From contig CAZXFI010000001.1 of the NCBI GenBank assembly GCA_964640225.1, forward strand, positions 156,073 to 220,072: DNA of 64,000 nucleotides, read 5' to 3'. This stretch comes from JAGLWW01 sp964640225 (lineage in GTDB: Archaea > Aenigmatarchaeota > Aenigmatarchaeia > PWEA01 > JAGHBM01). A program made the translations under genes and the position numbers. The notes under the pieces were generated by a model, which ran no database searches, had not been told where the DNA came from, and was given only the letters and a program-made list of their open reading frames with translations. Positions 1-8,161 of the stretch are shown piece by piece (positions within the stretch are counted from its first letter, which is position 1; every line of letters begins with the position of its first letter).

Positions 1-668
1 TCAAAGGGATGAGTATTCGTCGAGTGCTTCGTGTTTCTCATTTTTCTCACCTGCATTGACCTGAAGCCGCTTTCTCCTATTCCGGTGAAGAAGAGTATTA
101 TTGAGGCGTCGGCCACGTACTCCTCCACGCCGAACCTGGGCGCAAATTCCAGGTCTTCCTTGGTTTCGGAGGTAAGCACGGAAGTGGCGTTCGTGGCCTT
201 CAGGGCGCATATAAGCTTGTAGAGCTCGCGCCTTATGTCATGCGACTCCTTGAAGTAAAGCCCGAGAAGGGAAACCGAGTCCACCACCACGCGTGTTATT
301 TTCTGCCGGATTATCTCGTTCTCCAGGCGCGTGGTTATGTCCGTGGTCTGGAACGGGTCCTTGTGTGTTATTATGAGCTTGCCTTTTTTCTCGTATTTTT
401 CAAAGTCCCAGCCAAAGGCCAGGGCATCGTGCTTTATCTCCTCCGGTATCTCCTCAAAGGTTATGTACATGCAGTTCTCTCCCTTCTGGAGACCCTCCCA
501 GATGAACTGGCAGGAGAAAATGGTCTTGCCCGCCCCGGCGGGGCCGGTAACAAGAATAGTGTGGCCCTTCAGGAACCCCCCGCCCAGAAGGCTGTCCAGC
601 CCGGGTATCCCTGTCTTTATCCTTTCCGAGTACATCTTTCTGGAATTTTTCCGGGGAGCATTTGCCAT
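1..668 (-). CDS. KaiC/RadA-like P-loop ATPase, C-terminus cut off by window edge
   Basis: I translated this frame from ATG at 668; it stays open to base 1, so the C-terminus lies outside the window. The product starts MANAPRKN, then has the KaiC-type opening TGIPGLDSLLGGGF, a Walker A motif GPAGAGKT near residues 42-49 and a hydrophobic Walker B strand ending VVVDS. These are hallmarks of single-domain KaiC/RadA-like RecA-fold ATPases, which are common in archaea and often act in signalling or motility, but the substrate cannot be told here. A T-rich TATA-like stretch about 25 bases upstream fits a nearly leaderless mRNA. Fold call strong, function open. Confidence 0.85.
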   Translation of the reverse strand, partial: MANAPRKNSRKMYSERIKTGIPGLDSLLGGGFLKGHTILVTGPAGAGKTIFSCQFIWEGLQKGENCMYITFEEIPEEIKHDALAFGWDFEKYEKKGKLIITHKDPFQTTDITTRLENEIIRQKITRVVVDSVSLLGLYFKESHDIRRELYKLICALKATNATSVLTSETKEDLEFAPRFGVEEYVADASIILFFTGIGESGFRSMQVRKMRNTKHSTNTHPF

Positions 669-702
669 GTTACTTATTTGCAATCAATAACTTAAAAAAC
701 TA

Positions 703-1212
703 TCATAACTCCAGTTCCGGCCTTTCAAGAATTATCCTGAACCACGGGGTATACTTTTCCGGGTTCTCTTCCACATCCTTCCTCAGTTCTTCCGGGCTTA
801 TCCACATGTAGTCCCCAATCTCCTCTGGGTTGGGGTCCGGCTTTCCGTCATAAGTTCCCACGAAAACATGGTCAAACTCCCACTCCGTGAGCCCGTTGTC
901 AAATCCGGCCCTGTATATGAAGGTGAAAAGCTCCTTAAATTCCGTGTCAAAGCCGAACTCCTCTTTCAGCCTCCTGTGAGCGGCCTCCCCCGTAACCTCG
1001 CCAGGCCTCGGGTGGCTGCAACAGGTGTTGGTCCACAAGCCCCCGCAGTGGTACTTGGAAAGAGCTCTCTGCTGGAGCAGGAGCTCGCCTTTGGAATTGA
1101 AAACGAGTATGGAGAAGCACCGGTGGAGTTTCCCCCCGTTCTGGTGGGCCTTTAGCTTTTCCTCCGCTCCGATTTGGTTATCGTTTTCATCGACAAGTAT
1201 CACTTGCTCCAT
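703..1212 (-). CDS. idi: Isopentenyl-diphosphate delta-isomerase, type I (Nudix)
   Basis: This 169-residue protein interconverts IPP and DMAPP, the C5 units for archaeal isoprenoid lipids. The type I active-site cysteine lies in TNTCCSHP (61-68) and the catalytic glutamate in TEWEFDH (109-115), with the Nudix-type helix ERRLKEEFGF-like segment between them. Length is usual for the family. Most archaea use the unrelated type II flavoenzyme, so type I is notable and may reflect transfer. The prenyl synthase that would consume its product lies divergently next door at 1395. A TATA-like AATTTAAATAC lies just upstream. Confidence 0.93.
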   Translation of the reverse strand: MEQVILVDENDNQIGAEEKLKAHQNGGKLHRCFSILVFNSKGELLLQQRALSKYHCGGLWTNTCCSHPRPGEVTGEAAHRRLKEEFGFDTEFKELFTFIYRAGFDNGLTEWEFDHVFVGTYDGKPDPNPEEIGDYMWISPEELRKDVEENPEKYTPWFRIILERPELEL

Positions 1213-1317
1213 GTATTTTCTTGTGTACTTGTATTTAAATTTGTTAAAAGGAAAATACGGGGTTTGTCGTAGTTTTCAAGTATTTAAGCCTTGAAAAAGT
1301 TAATATGCAGGTGAAAC

Positions 1318-1416
1318 ATGGTACAAACTATTGGAATTGTCGAAGTCACATTTAAATGTAATCCAGCCAAAATCTTTGCATTTGAGGTGATTAATTGTCC
1401 GAGATTGATATCATAA
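1318..1416 (+). CDS. Possible 32-codon upstream ORF overlapping the prenyl synthase start
   Basis: ATG at 1318 opens a 32-codon frame (MVQTIGIVEVTFKC...) ending TAA at 1414-1416. It has a Shine-Dalgarno-like AGGTGA six bases before the ATG and a TATA-like AAGTATTTAAG about 25 bases further up. It overlaps the first codons of the prenyl synthase in another frame, so it could be a leader peptide that couples or limits translation. I recognise no family. A second TATA-like CATTTAAATG lies inside it, so it may simply be untranslated promoter DNA. Confidence 0.3.
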   Translation: MVQTIGIVEVTFKCNPAKIFAFEVINCPRLIS

Positions 1417-2465
1417 AGGAGCTGGAAAGCAAGAAAGCTCTGATAAACAAGATAATTGAGAAATACGTTCCCAGAAAATACGACAGGGAATCCCTGGTAT
1501 TCACGCTGGGCAAACCCAGGTTTGAGTACGACGAGGAGGCTTCCACAAAGGCCATAGCCGAGCCCATCTGGGAGTTCCTGGACAGGGGAGGAAAAAGGTG
1601 GAGACCGGCCCTGTTCCTGCTAGTGGTTGAGGCGCTCGGGGGAGACCCGGAAAAGGTTTACGATTTTGTTCTTATACCGGAGCTTGTGCACAACGGCACG
1701 CTCTTCGTGGACGACATAGAGGACAACTCCGAGATGAGGAGGGGGAGACCGTGCAGTCATCTTGTATTTGGAACGGACGTGGCAATAAACTGCGGCAACG
1801 CCCTGTACTTCATTCCCCTGATTTCTCTGATAAAAAACGGGAAGGAATTTGACGACACCATCATAAAGAAAGTTTACGAAATCTACATACAGGAAATGAT
1901 AAACCTGTCTTTCGGCCAGGCCATGGACATATCATGGCACAAGGGTTTGGCCAACGCCAACGACCTCACCGAAAAGCAGTACCTGCAGATGTGCGCGTAC
2001 AAGACGGGCACGCTGGCAAGGATGTCCGCCAAGATGGCGGCCCTGCTTTCCGGGGCAAGCAACGAGCAGATTGAAACCATGGGCAAGTTCGCGGAGTCCA
2101 TAGGGGTGGCCTTCCAGATAAAGGATGACGTCATGAACATAGAAGGCGGGCTTGGTAAGGAGCACGGAGATGACATAAACGAGGGAAAAAGGACGCTCCT
2201 GGTGGTTCATACCCTGCGCGTGGCTTCTCAAGAGGACAGGAACAGACTCATAGAGATACTTGGCATGCACACGAAAGACAAGAAGCTGATAGATGAGGCC
2301 ATAAAAATACTCAAAAAGTACGACTCGGTGGAATACGCGAAGAACTTTGCGGTAAAAATGATGAAAGACACGTGGGCCGAGGTGGACGAGGCGCTGCCCG
2401 ATTCTGATGCCAAGAAGAAGCTGGAGGCCTTCGTGCACTACCTGGCCGCGGGAAGAAAAAATTAA
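1395..2465 (+). CDS. Trans-prenyltransferase (geranylgeranyl diphosphate synthase family)
   Basis: The 356-residue product has the family motif GGKRWRP (65-71) and a first aspartate-rich motif DDIED (106-110). The second aspartate-rich site reads DDVMN instead of the usual DDxxD, a change in a Mg-diphosphate ligand motif. Such enzymes chain IPP onto allylic diphosphates to make the C20-C25 tails of archaeal ether lipids. The start is TTG at 1395, preceded by GAGGTGA at the right spacing. The protein is longer than a typical GGPP synthase (about 320). Chain length cannot be predicted with confidence. idi is its divergent neighbour. Confidence 0.85.
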   Translation: MSEIDIIKELESKKALINKIIEKYVPRKYDRESLVFTLGKPRFEYDEEASTKAIAEPIWEFLDRGGKRWRPALFLLVVEALGGDPEKVYDFVLIPELVHNGTLFVDDIEDNSEMRRGRPCSHLVFGTDVAINCGNALYFIPLISLIKNGKEFDDTIIKKVYEIYIQEMINLSFGQAMDISWHKGLANANDLTEKQYLQMCAYKTGTLARMSAKMAALLSGASNEQIETMGKFAESIGVAFQIKDDVMNIEGGLGKEHGDDINEGKRTLLVVHTLRVASQEDRNRLIEILGMHTKDKKLIDEAIKILKKYDSVEYAKNFAVKMMKDTWAEVDEALPDSDAKKKLEAFVHYLAAGRKN

Positions 2466-2479
2466 AGAGGTGAAAAAAT

Positions 2480-2620
2480 ATGGGAAGGATTGGACTTTCA
2501 GGCATTGACTATTATAAATCTGACCAGGATTCAGAGATTATAGGTAAAAAATTAGAAACGTATGAAAACGGCGTCTCATACAGGTTGCCGGTAAACCACA
2601 ACGGACGTGATACTCTTTAG
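2480..2620 (+). CDS. Small 46-residue protein between the prenyl synthase and a HAD hydrolase
   Basis: ATG at 2480 follows a good ribosome site GAGGTGA and opens a 46-codon frame (MGRIGLSGIDYYKS... ending GRDTL) that stops at 2620. It begins 15 bases after the prenyl synthase stop and overlaps the GTG start of the next gene by 14 bases, which looks like translational coupling in one operon. It is hydrophilic with no membrane segment or recognisable motif. I do not recognise a family. The ribosome site and tight packing are the reasons for calling it a gene. Confidence 0.5.
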   Translation: MGRIGLSGIDYYKSDQDSEIIGKKLETYENGVSYRLPVNHNGRDTL

Positions 2621-3254
2621 TGAAAAGTGTTTCATAACGGACGTGGACGGGGCAATAGGAGACTGTACCAGGGCCGCGGCCGAGATTAAGCTGGAAAAAG
2701 CCTATGAGAGGTACAAGAACAGCCCGGCCAGGATAGTGCTGGAAGAACTGCCGGAGATGGGCATGGGGCTCATGAGGACCATGAACTACCTTGCACGAAA
2801 TTTTGACGTTTATCCCGGGGTAAAGGAAACCCTGGAAACCTTCGGGGACAGGGGATACGAGCTCTGCTTCTGCACCGACAATCCCATATTCAGCGTTGAG
2901 GAAAACAAGGACGTGCTGCTGGAAAAGGTTCTGGGAAGGAAAGTGGATGAGTACGCCAACGAGGTTTTTACCAGTCTCATCGCGGAAAAAGGCCCGGAAC
3001 CTAAAATAAAAATGAACGGAAGCAAGGTTGAGTATATAGAGAAAAAGCTCAGGAAGGCTAAAAAGGGCATTCTCGTGGTGGATGACAAGAATGATTTTGA
3101 GTCGGCCGCTTACGCGAAGGGCCTCCACAACGTCATGAATATCAAAGTGAAGAGGAACTGCGCCAGGCTTTTCAACGGCTGCGTTGACCTTTACCTGGAT
3201 AACTTCTCTGACATAACCAAAAACGAGATTGTAAGCGAAAGATTCCTGAACTAG
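2607..3254 (+). CDS. HAD-superfamily hydrolase-like protein
   Basis: This 215-residue protein has HAD motif I as FITDVDGA (11-18), a likely motif II threonine in CFCTDNP near residue 92, and motif IV as VVDDKNDFESA near 155-165. Between them is a helical cap. HAD enzymes usually hydrolyse phosphate esters through an aspartyl-phosphate on the first Asp. The substrate is not evident. The GTG start at 2607 lies inside the preceding 46-residue frame, suggesting coupling. An earlier start is excluded by stops. The neighbouring prenyl synthase could hint at prenyl or sugar phosphate chemistry, but that is only context. Confidence 0.75.
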   Translation: MILFSEKCFITDVDGAIGDCTRAAAEIKLEKAYERYKNSPARIVLEELPEMGMGLMRTMNYLARNFDVYPGVKETLETFGDRGYELCFCTDNPIFSVEENKDVLLEKVLGRKVDEYANEVFTSLIAEKGPEPKIKMNGSKVEYIEKKLRKAKKGILVVDDKNDFESAAYAKGLHNVMNIKVKRNCARLFNGCVDLYLDNFSDITKNEIVSERFLN

Positions 3255-4913
3255 CTACATGAAATCCAATTCTTCTATTCCCATAAGTTCCAGGCAGTTT
3301 CTCATGACAAGAATAAAAGCCTGTACAAGGGCAAGCCTCTCCTTTTCTTTTTCGGCCCCCACAACAGGGCAGGACTCGTAGAATTTTGAGAAAAGCGAGG
3401 CCAGCTCATAGGCGTAGTTTGCAACAAAGTGGGGTTTGTAGTTTTCCGCAGCTCTTTTCACGACCTCCGGGAACTTGGCCAGTTTTTTCGCCAGTTCAAA
3501 CTCTTCGGCCCCGTCTAGTTTTCCAATTTTCGGGGCCTGTTTAGCTTTTTCCAGAATTTTTTTGGCACGGACCAGCGAGTACTGTAGATAAGGCCCTGTC
3601 TCCCCCTCCAGGGAAAGTGACTCCTCCGGCCTGAATACAAAATCCTTGTACTCGTCATACTTCAAAAGGAAGAATTTTATCGCGGCCAGGGAAATCTTCT
3701 CCGCAAGCTCCTTGTCTGCGTTGCCTCTTTTCTTTAACTCCTTTTCAGCCATTCTCTTTACCTCGTCCATCAGGTCATCCGCATCAACCACGGTTCCCTC
3801 CCTTGACTTCATTTTACCGGATGGCAGGCTTATGTAGCCATAGTTTAGATGCACATTTTCCTTGGCAAAGCTAAAGCCAAGCTTTCTCAACTCATCAAGA
3901 AGCTTGAAAAGCACGTCAAAATGGTAGTTCTGCTCGTTGGAGACCACGTAAACAGACTTGTCCATCCCGAAATCTTTGTACTTGAGCGCGGCCAGATACA
4001 AATCCTGAGTTACGTAAAGCGTGGTTCCGTCCGCCCGGACAAGGAATTTCTTGTCCAGACCATGCTTGCTGAGGTCAAAGAAAATTGCCCCGGTATCGTC
4101 CTTATGGAAAATCCCCTTCTCCAGTCCGTTCATGACCATGTCCTTTCCCATCTTGTACATCTGACTTTCCCTGTAAACCTTGTCGAAGCGTACGCCAAAC
4201 CTTTTGAAAGTCTCCTCCATGCCAGACTCTGCCCACTGGTTCATTTTCTTCCAAATACCCAGGACTTCCTTGTCTCCCCTTTCCCATTTCCTTAGCATTT
4301 CCTGGGCTTCCTTCTCAAGCTCCGGATTTTCCTTTGCCTTCTTTGCAAAAAGAACGTAAAAATCCCCCACAAAATGGTCACTCTTTCCTTCCGGCACCCT
4401 TTCCTCCCCCCATTTCTGGTAGGCCAGCATTGACTTGCAGATGTGTATGCCACGGTCATTCAGCAGATTGGCCCGGATTACTTTGGAACCGTTCTTTTCA
4501 AAAATCCTTGAAATAGACTCCCCGATGGCCATGTTCCTCATGTGCCCGACATGCAGAGGCTTGTTCGTATTGGGAGCCGGGTATTCCACCATTATTTTGC
4601 CTCCAGCCCTACCGGAGCCGTAATCATTCTTCCTGGCCTCCTTTACCACGGCCTCGGAGAACTTGTCCCTGTCAAAAAAGAAGTTAACGTAAGGCCCCAC
4701 AAACTTTACGTCCGTGAAAACAGAGCCCTTCAGGTCCAACTTGGTCGCGATTTCCTTGGCCACCTCTACCGGGCTTTTTCCCTCCTTTTTGGCCAGCAAG
4801 AAGCAGGGAAATGCGAGGTCCCCCATTTCCGGGTCCGGCGGCTCCTCCATCGCCCCGGCGAATCCGGCCTCCTTTAAAATCCGCTGGGCCTCCTTCCTGA
4901 AATCATCAAACAT
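3255..4913 (-). CDS. argS: Arginyl-tRNA synthetase
   Basis: The 552-residue class Ia synthetase charges tRNA-Arg. Visible features are the N-terminal additional domain, the HIGH signature as HVGH (121-124) inside APNTNKPLHVGHMRN, a KMSKS-equivalent KMKSREG around residue 360, and a helical anticodon-binding domain with the ALVQAF...LELMGI ending typical of ArgS. Length is normal. It converges on the HAD gene with no gap (stops at 3254/3255), and its start is 154 bases from the endonuclease IV-like stop. Confidence 0.96.
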   Translation of the reverse strand: MFDDFRKEAQRILKEAGFAGAMEEPPDPEMGDLAFPCFLLAKKEGKSPVEVAKEIATKLDLKGSVFTDVKFVGPYVNFFFDRDKFSEAVVKEARKNDYGSGRAGGKIMVEYPAPNTNKPLHVGHMRNMAIGESISRIFEKNGSKVIRANLLNDRGIHICKSMLAYQKWGEERVPEGKSDHFVGDFYVLFAKKAKENPELEKEAQEMLRKWERGDKEVLGIWKKMNQWAESGMEETFKRFGVRFDKVYRESQMYKMGKDMVMNGLEKGIFHKDDTGAIFFDLSKHGLDKKFLVRADGTTLYVTQDLYLAALKYKDFGMDKSVYVVSNEQNYHFDVLFKLLDELRKLGFSFAKENVHLNYGYISLPSGKMKSREGTVVDADDLMDEVKRMAEKELKKRGNADKELAEKISLAAIKFFLLKYDEYKDFVFRPEESLSLEGETGPYLQYSLVRAKKILEKAKQAPKIGKLDGAEEFELAKKLAKFPEVVKRAAENYKPHFVANYAYELASLFSKFYESCPVVGAEKEKERLALVQAFILVMRNCLELMGIEELDFM

Positions 4914-4937
4914 AAGAAGTATTGGTGAAACGAATAG

Positions 4938-5759
4938 TTAAAACTTGTGGCCCATGTTCTCAAAAACTTGCCTCATTTTTAGCGAGTCTTTTTCCAGAAC
5001 CGGGCTCTCCGAGATTATGGTTATGTCCTGCTCTGAGGCCAGGATGGCTTTGCAGACTGTTTCCACCGGAGGGTTTTCCATGGTGTCCTTGAATGTAAGG
5101 TGCCGGCGCTCCCCCTTGTCCGTGTACTCTATCTGGGAGAAATGGGAGTGAAGGTGTTTCAGTTTTTTCACCTTGTTCATAATCTCCCCGTAATCCACGT
5201 TGCCCTGATAGCGGGCCCAAATGTGCGCGAAATCCAGGCACAGGGTACAGTTTTTATCCCTGATTTCCTTCAGAAGCATTCCAAGCTCGTCCAGGGAACC
5301 GAACTGGGAGGCTTTTCCGGTGGTTTCGGGGGCTATCTGCACCTTCCAGCCCCTTTCACGTATTTTGTCCGTAATCTCCAGAACGCCTGATTTCACGAAT
5401 TCATAGGTTTCCTGCGGTGTATAACGGCCGTAGAAGCCCGGGTGGAAAACAACAGGGCCCGCCCCCATGTAGCTGGCAAGCTCGCATGACCGCAAAATGC
5501 GGGACTTGGAGGCTCCTATTTTATCGGGCTCCGCGGAGGCAAGGTTTACAAAATAAGGGGCGTGAACCGAAAGCCTTACCCCTGTTTCCTTTGCAACCTC
5601 CCCCACTTCCCTGGCTTTCTCCTTTTTTATCTGGATTCCATGAGTGAATTCCACTTCCATGGCATCCAGGCCAGTTTCCCTTACTTTTCTTACCCCTGCA
5701 GGCGTTCCCTCTCCTTTTGAGCTCAGGGGAATACCCGCGGGTCCCAGAAGTATTTTCAT
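4938..5759 (-). CDS. nfo: Endonuclease IV-like AP endonuclease / xylose-isomerase-type TIM barrel
   Basis: The product (273 residues from ATG 5759) begins MKILLGPAGIP, the usual opening of archaeal endonuclease IV relatives. Metal-ligand motifs of the fold are visible: SVHAPYFVNLAS, VFHPGFYG, IAPETTGK, LDFAHIWAR and HSHFSQIEY. Endonuclease IV cuts DNA at abasic sites using three zinc ions; the His, Glu and Asp ligands look intact. A longer frame starts at 5783, but the MKxLLG opening favours 5759. Other TIM-barrel hydrolases of this superfamily remain possible. Confidence 0.82.
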   Translation of the reverse strand: MKILLGPAGIPLSSKGEGTPAGVRKVRETGLDAMEVEFTHGIQIKKEKAREVGEVAKETGVRLSVHAPYFVNLASAEPDKIGASKSRILRSCELASYMGAGPVVFHPGFYGRYTPQETYEFVKSGVLEITDKIRERGWKVQIAPETTGKASQFGSLDELGMLLKEIRDKNCTLCLDFAHIWARYQGNVDYGEIMNKVKKLKHLHSHFSQIEYTDKGERRHLTFKDTMENPPVETVCKAILASEQDITIISESPVLEKDSLKMRQVFENMGHKF

Positions 5760-5791
5760 GATAAGAATATTCAGCGGATTCAATAAATAGC

Positions 5792-5947
5792 TTAGAGGTA
5801 AACGTAAAGAAGTATCTCCAGTATTACCAGGCCGGTTATAAGGCCCACTACGTGCTCCGGTTTGAGCCTCACGGCTTCCGGGCTTTCGTCAAAATACCTT
5901 GTCAGTCCCGCAGTGCTCATGGGCATGCTTTGTTTGTCTTTGGCCAT
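5792..5947 (-). CDS. secG: Preprotein translocase subunit Sec61-beta (SecG)
   Basis: A 51-codon frame encodes MAKDKQSMPMSTAGLTRYFD, then a linker and one C-terminal membrane helix (HVVGLITGLVILEILLYVYL). The sequence AGLTRYFDE followed by a single helix is the classic archaeal Sec61-beta pattern. The protein is the small accessory subunit of the SecYE channel. A strong TATA-like TTTTTATATTTATG lies about 25 bases upstream, so the mRNA is nearly leaderless and divergent from the DUF5752-like gene. Many surface proteins in this window have Sec signal peptides and would use this channel. Confidence 0.92.
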   Translation of the reverse strand: MAKDKQSMPMSTAGLTRYFDESPEAVRLKPEHVVGLITGLVILEILLYVYL

Positions 5948-6019
5948 TGTTAAAACTAGCACGCATAAATATAAAAAGTTTATATTTAGGTTTTCCGTAA
6001 TTAGTCTAGAGGTGAATTA

Positions 6020-6316
6020 ATGCCAAAAAAGAAGGGTGTTAAGAAAAAAACCGCGGAAAATAAAATAAAAGACGCTCCGGAAGACAAGAGATTCTGGCTT
6101 TGTGACGGAAGAGTTCTTAAGAACTGCAGGGATTTGGAGCAGGCCTTGAGGACCATGAGTGACGGTACATATAACTATCATGTAAACGGAAACAAGAACG
6201 ACTTTCACAACTGGATAAAGTATGTTTTCAAGGATACAAAGCTTGCCAACGACGTCAAAAAGTCAAGAAACAGGGTAACCGCGGCCAACAAGCTAAAGAA
6301 AAAGCTCCATTTATAG
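6020..6316 (+). CDS. DUF5752-like family protein
   Basis: The 98-residue basic protein has a lysine-rich N-terminus and the core FWLCDGRVLKNCRDLEQAL, then DGTYNYHVNGNKNDFHNWI. This pattern resembles the small archaeal family I know as DUF5752, which is often found beside glycogen or trehalose metabolism genes. The gene starts with ATG at 6020 after GAGGTGAA and sits 33 bases ahead of the GT3 glycogen synthase, so the two are probably co-transcribed. A role in glycogen metabolism is inferred from context only. Confidence 0.7.
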   Translation: MPKKKGVKKKTAENKIKDAPEDKRFWLCDGRVLKNCRDLEQALRTMSDGTYNYHVNGNKNDFHNWIKYVFKDTKLANDVKKSRNRVTAANKLKKKLHL

Positions 6317-6349
6317 TTTTGTCTCTTCGCCTCTGATGGAGGAGACTTT

Positions 6350-8161
6350 ATGGGTTTAAACAAAGTTCTGAAACTTATTGATGTATTATACGAAGTTTCC
6401 TACGAGGCGGGAAACCGCATAGGGGGCATACACACAGTCCTGGCTTCCAAGGCCAAGTACCTCAAGAAAATTTACGGCAACAACTACGTGACGATAGGCT
6501 TCTACAACAAGAAAAACGCCGCCATGGAAGTCATAGAGAAGGAGCCCCCTTCCCACATGAAAAAGGCTTTCGGCGAGCTGGAAAAGGAGGGCATCCGGTG
6601 CGTTTACGGCCTCTGGGCTGATGCCCACGATGTGCCCATAATACTGGTGGACTCCTTGGTGTTCCAGCGGGACAACATAGACACCATAAACAGGATTCTC
6701 TGGGAGAAGTACAAAATAGACTCGCTGAATACGTGGAACGACTACAGGGAGCCTGTGGCCTGGTCTTATGCCGTGGGAAAGCTCCTTGAAAAGCTTGCGA
6801 AAAGCCAGCCGAAGAAAAAGGCAGTCGCGCACTTCCACGAATGGCTTTCCGGTGCCGGGATACTGTATATGAAGATGAAAAAAGTCGGCATGCCCACAGT
6901 TTTCACGACCCATGCCACCACGCTGGGCAGAACCATGGCCTCCATGAACGATATGTCTTTCATGAGCGGAAAGATAAGCCCCGAGGAGAAAGCCTACCAG
7001 TACGGAGTGGCGTCCAAGCACCTCATGGAAAAGGTATCGGCGGCGGAAGCCGATGTTTTCACCACGGTAAGCGATGTGGTGGGAGAGGAAGTAAAGCTTG
7101 TTCTGGAAAAGGAAGCGGATATAATAACCGTTAACGCCCTGGATTTTGAGGAAATCCCCTCGCAGAACGAGCTCTCCGTTGAGAAAGCCAAGTACAGGAA
7201 AAGGATGAACGAGTTCATAAGGGCTTACTTTGCCCCGTACTACCCATTTGACATCCAGAACTACCCGGTTATGTTTACCGCGGGGAGGTACGAATTTGAG
7301 AACAAGGGCTACGATGTTTTCATAGACGCCCTGGGCGAGCTTAACAAAAGGCTTAAGAACACAAAAAGTTATGTGATAGTTTTCATATGGGTTCCGCGCG
7401 GTACCATAGCGCCTAAAGACGAAGTTATAAGCAACCTGCTTCTCTACGACAGGCTGAAAGAAATACTGGACTCGGACTGGGAGGACATAAAGGAAAGTAT
7501 AATTTCAAAGCTGTCCCACGGGGAAGCCATAGAAAAAACCGACATAATATCCAACAAGATTCTTGCCGACATAAAAACCAGCTTCAACAAGATAAGGAGC
7601 CGGAAGGGTCTCAATCCCCCCGTGAACGCCTTTGAGCTTTCCTCAAGCGAGAATGAAGACCCCATAATCAAAAGGCTTAAGGAAAACGGGCTTGAAAACA
7701 GGGAAAGTGACCGGGTGAAGATTATCTTCTACCCGGTTTATTTGAACAGGGAGGACGAGCTCCTGGGGCTTGACTACAAGGAAGCCCTTATATCGTCGGA
7801 CATCGGGGTAATGCTTTCGCGCTACGAGCCCTGGGGCTACATGGGTCACGAAACCGCGGTTTACGGAAACATCTCCCTCACCACGGACTACACGGGCTTC
7901 GGCAGGTTCGTCCAGAACAACTACAAGAACGGGGACGTGATAAATCCCGTGGAAGTTGTTGAAGCGGTGGGCAGGCCCAGGGAAGATGTGGTAAAAAGGG
8001 TGGCGAACCTGCTGGAAATCTACATAAGGATGAAAAAGGACGCCAGGAAAAAGATGCAGCTAAAGGCTTACGATGTAGCGAAGCTGGCATGCTGGGAAGA
8101 GCAGATAAAGAACTACATAAACTCATACATTCTTGCCCTGGAGAGGGCTATTCAGGCCTAG
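6350..8161 (+). CDS. GT3-type glycogen synthase-like glycosyltransferase
   Basis: This 603-residue protein resembles fungal/animal glycogen synthase (GT3). It opens with SYEAGNRIGGIHTVL (nucleotide-sugar loop), has HFHEWLSGAG and TTHATTLGR near residues 160-190, and a C-terminal retaining-GT E-x7-E motif in SRYEPWGYMGHE near residues 487-498. It would add glucose from a nucleotide sugar to an alpha-1,4 glucan. GGAGGAGAC provides a ribosome site. Its last 39 bases overlap the end of the convergent GH57 gene. A second, GT4-type synthase lies at 9328, so division of labour is possible. Confidence 0.88.
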   Translation: MGLNKVLKLIDVLYEVSYEAGNRIGGIHTVLASKAKYLKKIYGNNYVTIGFYNKKNAAMEVIEKEPPSHMKKAFGELEKEGIRCVYGLWADAHDVPIILVDSLVFQRDNIDTINRILWEKYKIDSLNTWNDYREPVAWSYAVGKLLEKLAKSQPKKKAVAHFHEWLSGAGILYMKMKKVGMPTVFTTHATTLGRTMASMNDMSFMSGKISPEEKAYQYGVASKHLMEKVSAAEADVFTTVSDVVGEEVKLVLEKEADIITVNALDFEEIPSQNELSVEKAKYRKRMNEFIRAYFAPYYPFDIQNYPVMFTAGRYEFENKGYDVFIDALGELNKRLKNTKSYVIVFIWVPRGTIAPKDEVISNLLLYDRLKEILDSDWEDIKESIISKLSHGEAIEKTDIISNKILADIKTSFNKIRSRKGLNPPVNAFELSSSENEDPIIKRLKENGLENRESDRVKIIFYPVYLNREDELLGLDYKEALISSDIGVMLSRYEPWGYMGHETAVYGNISLTTDYTGFGRFVQNNYKNGDVINPVEVVEAVGRPREDVVKRVANLLEIYIRMKKDARKKMQLKAYDVAKLACWEEQIKNYINSYILALERAIQA

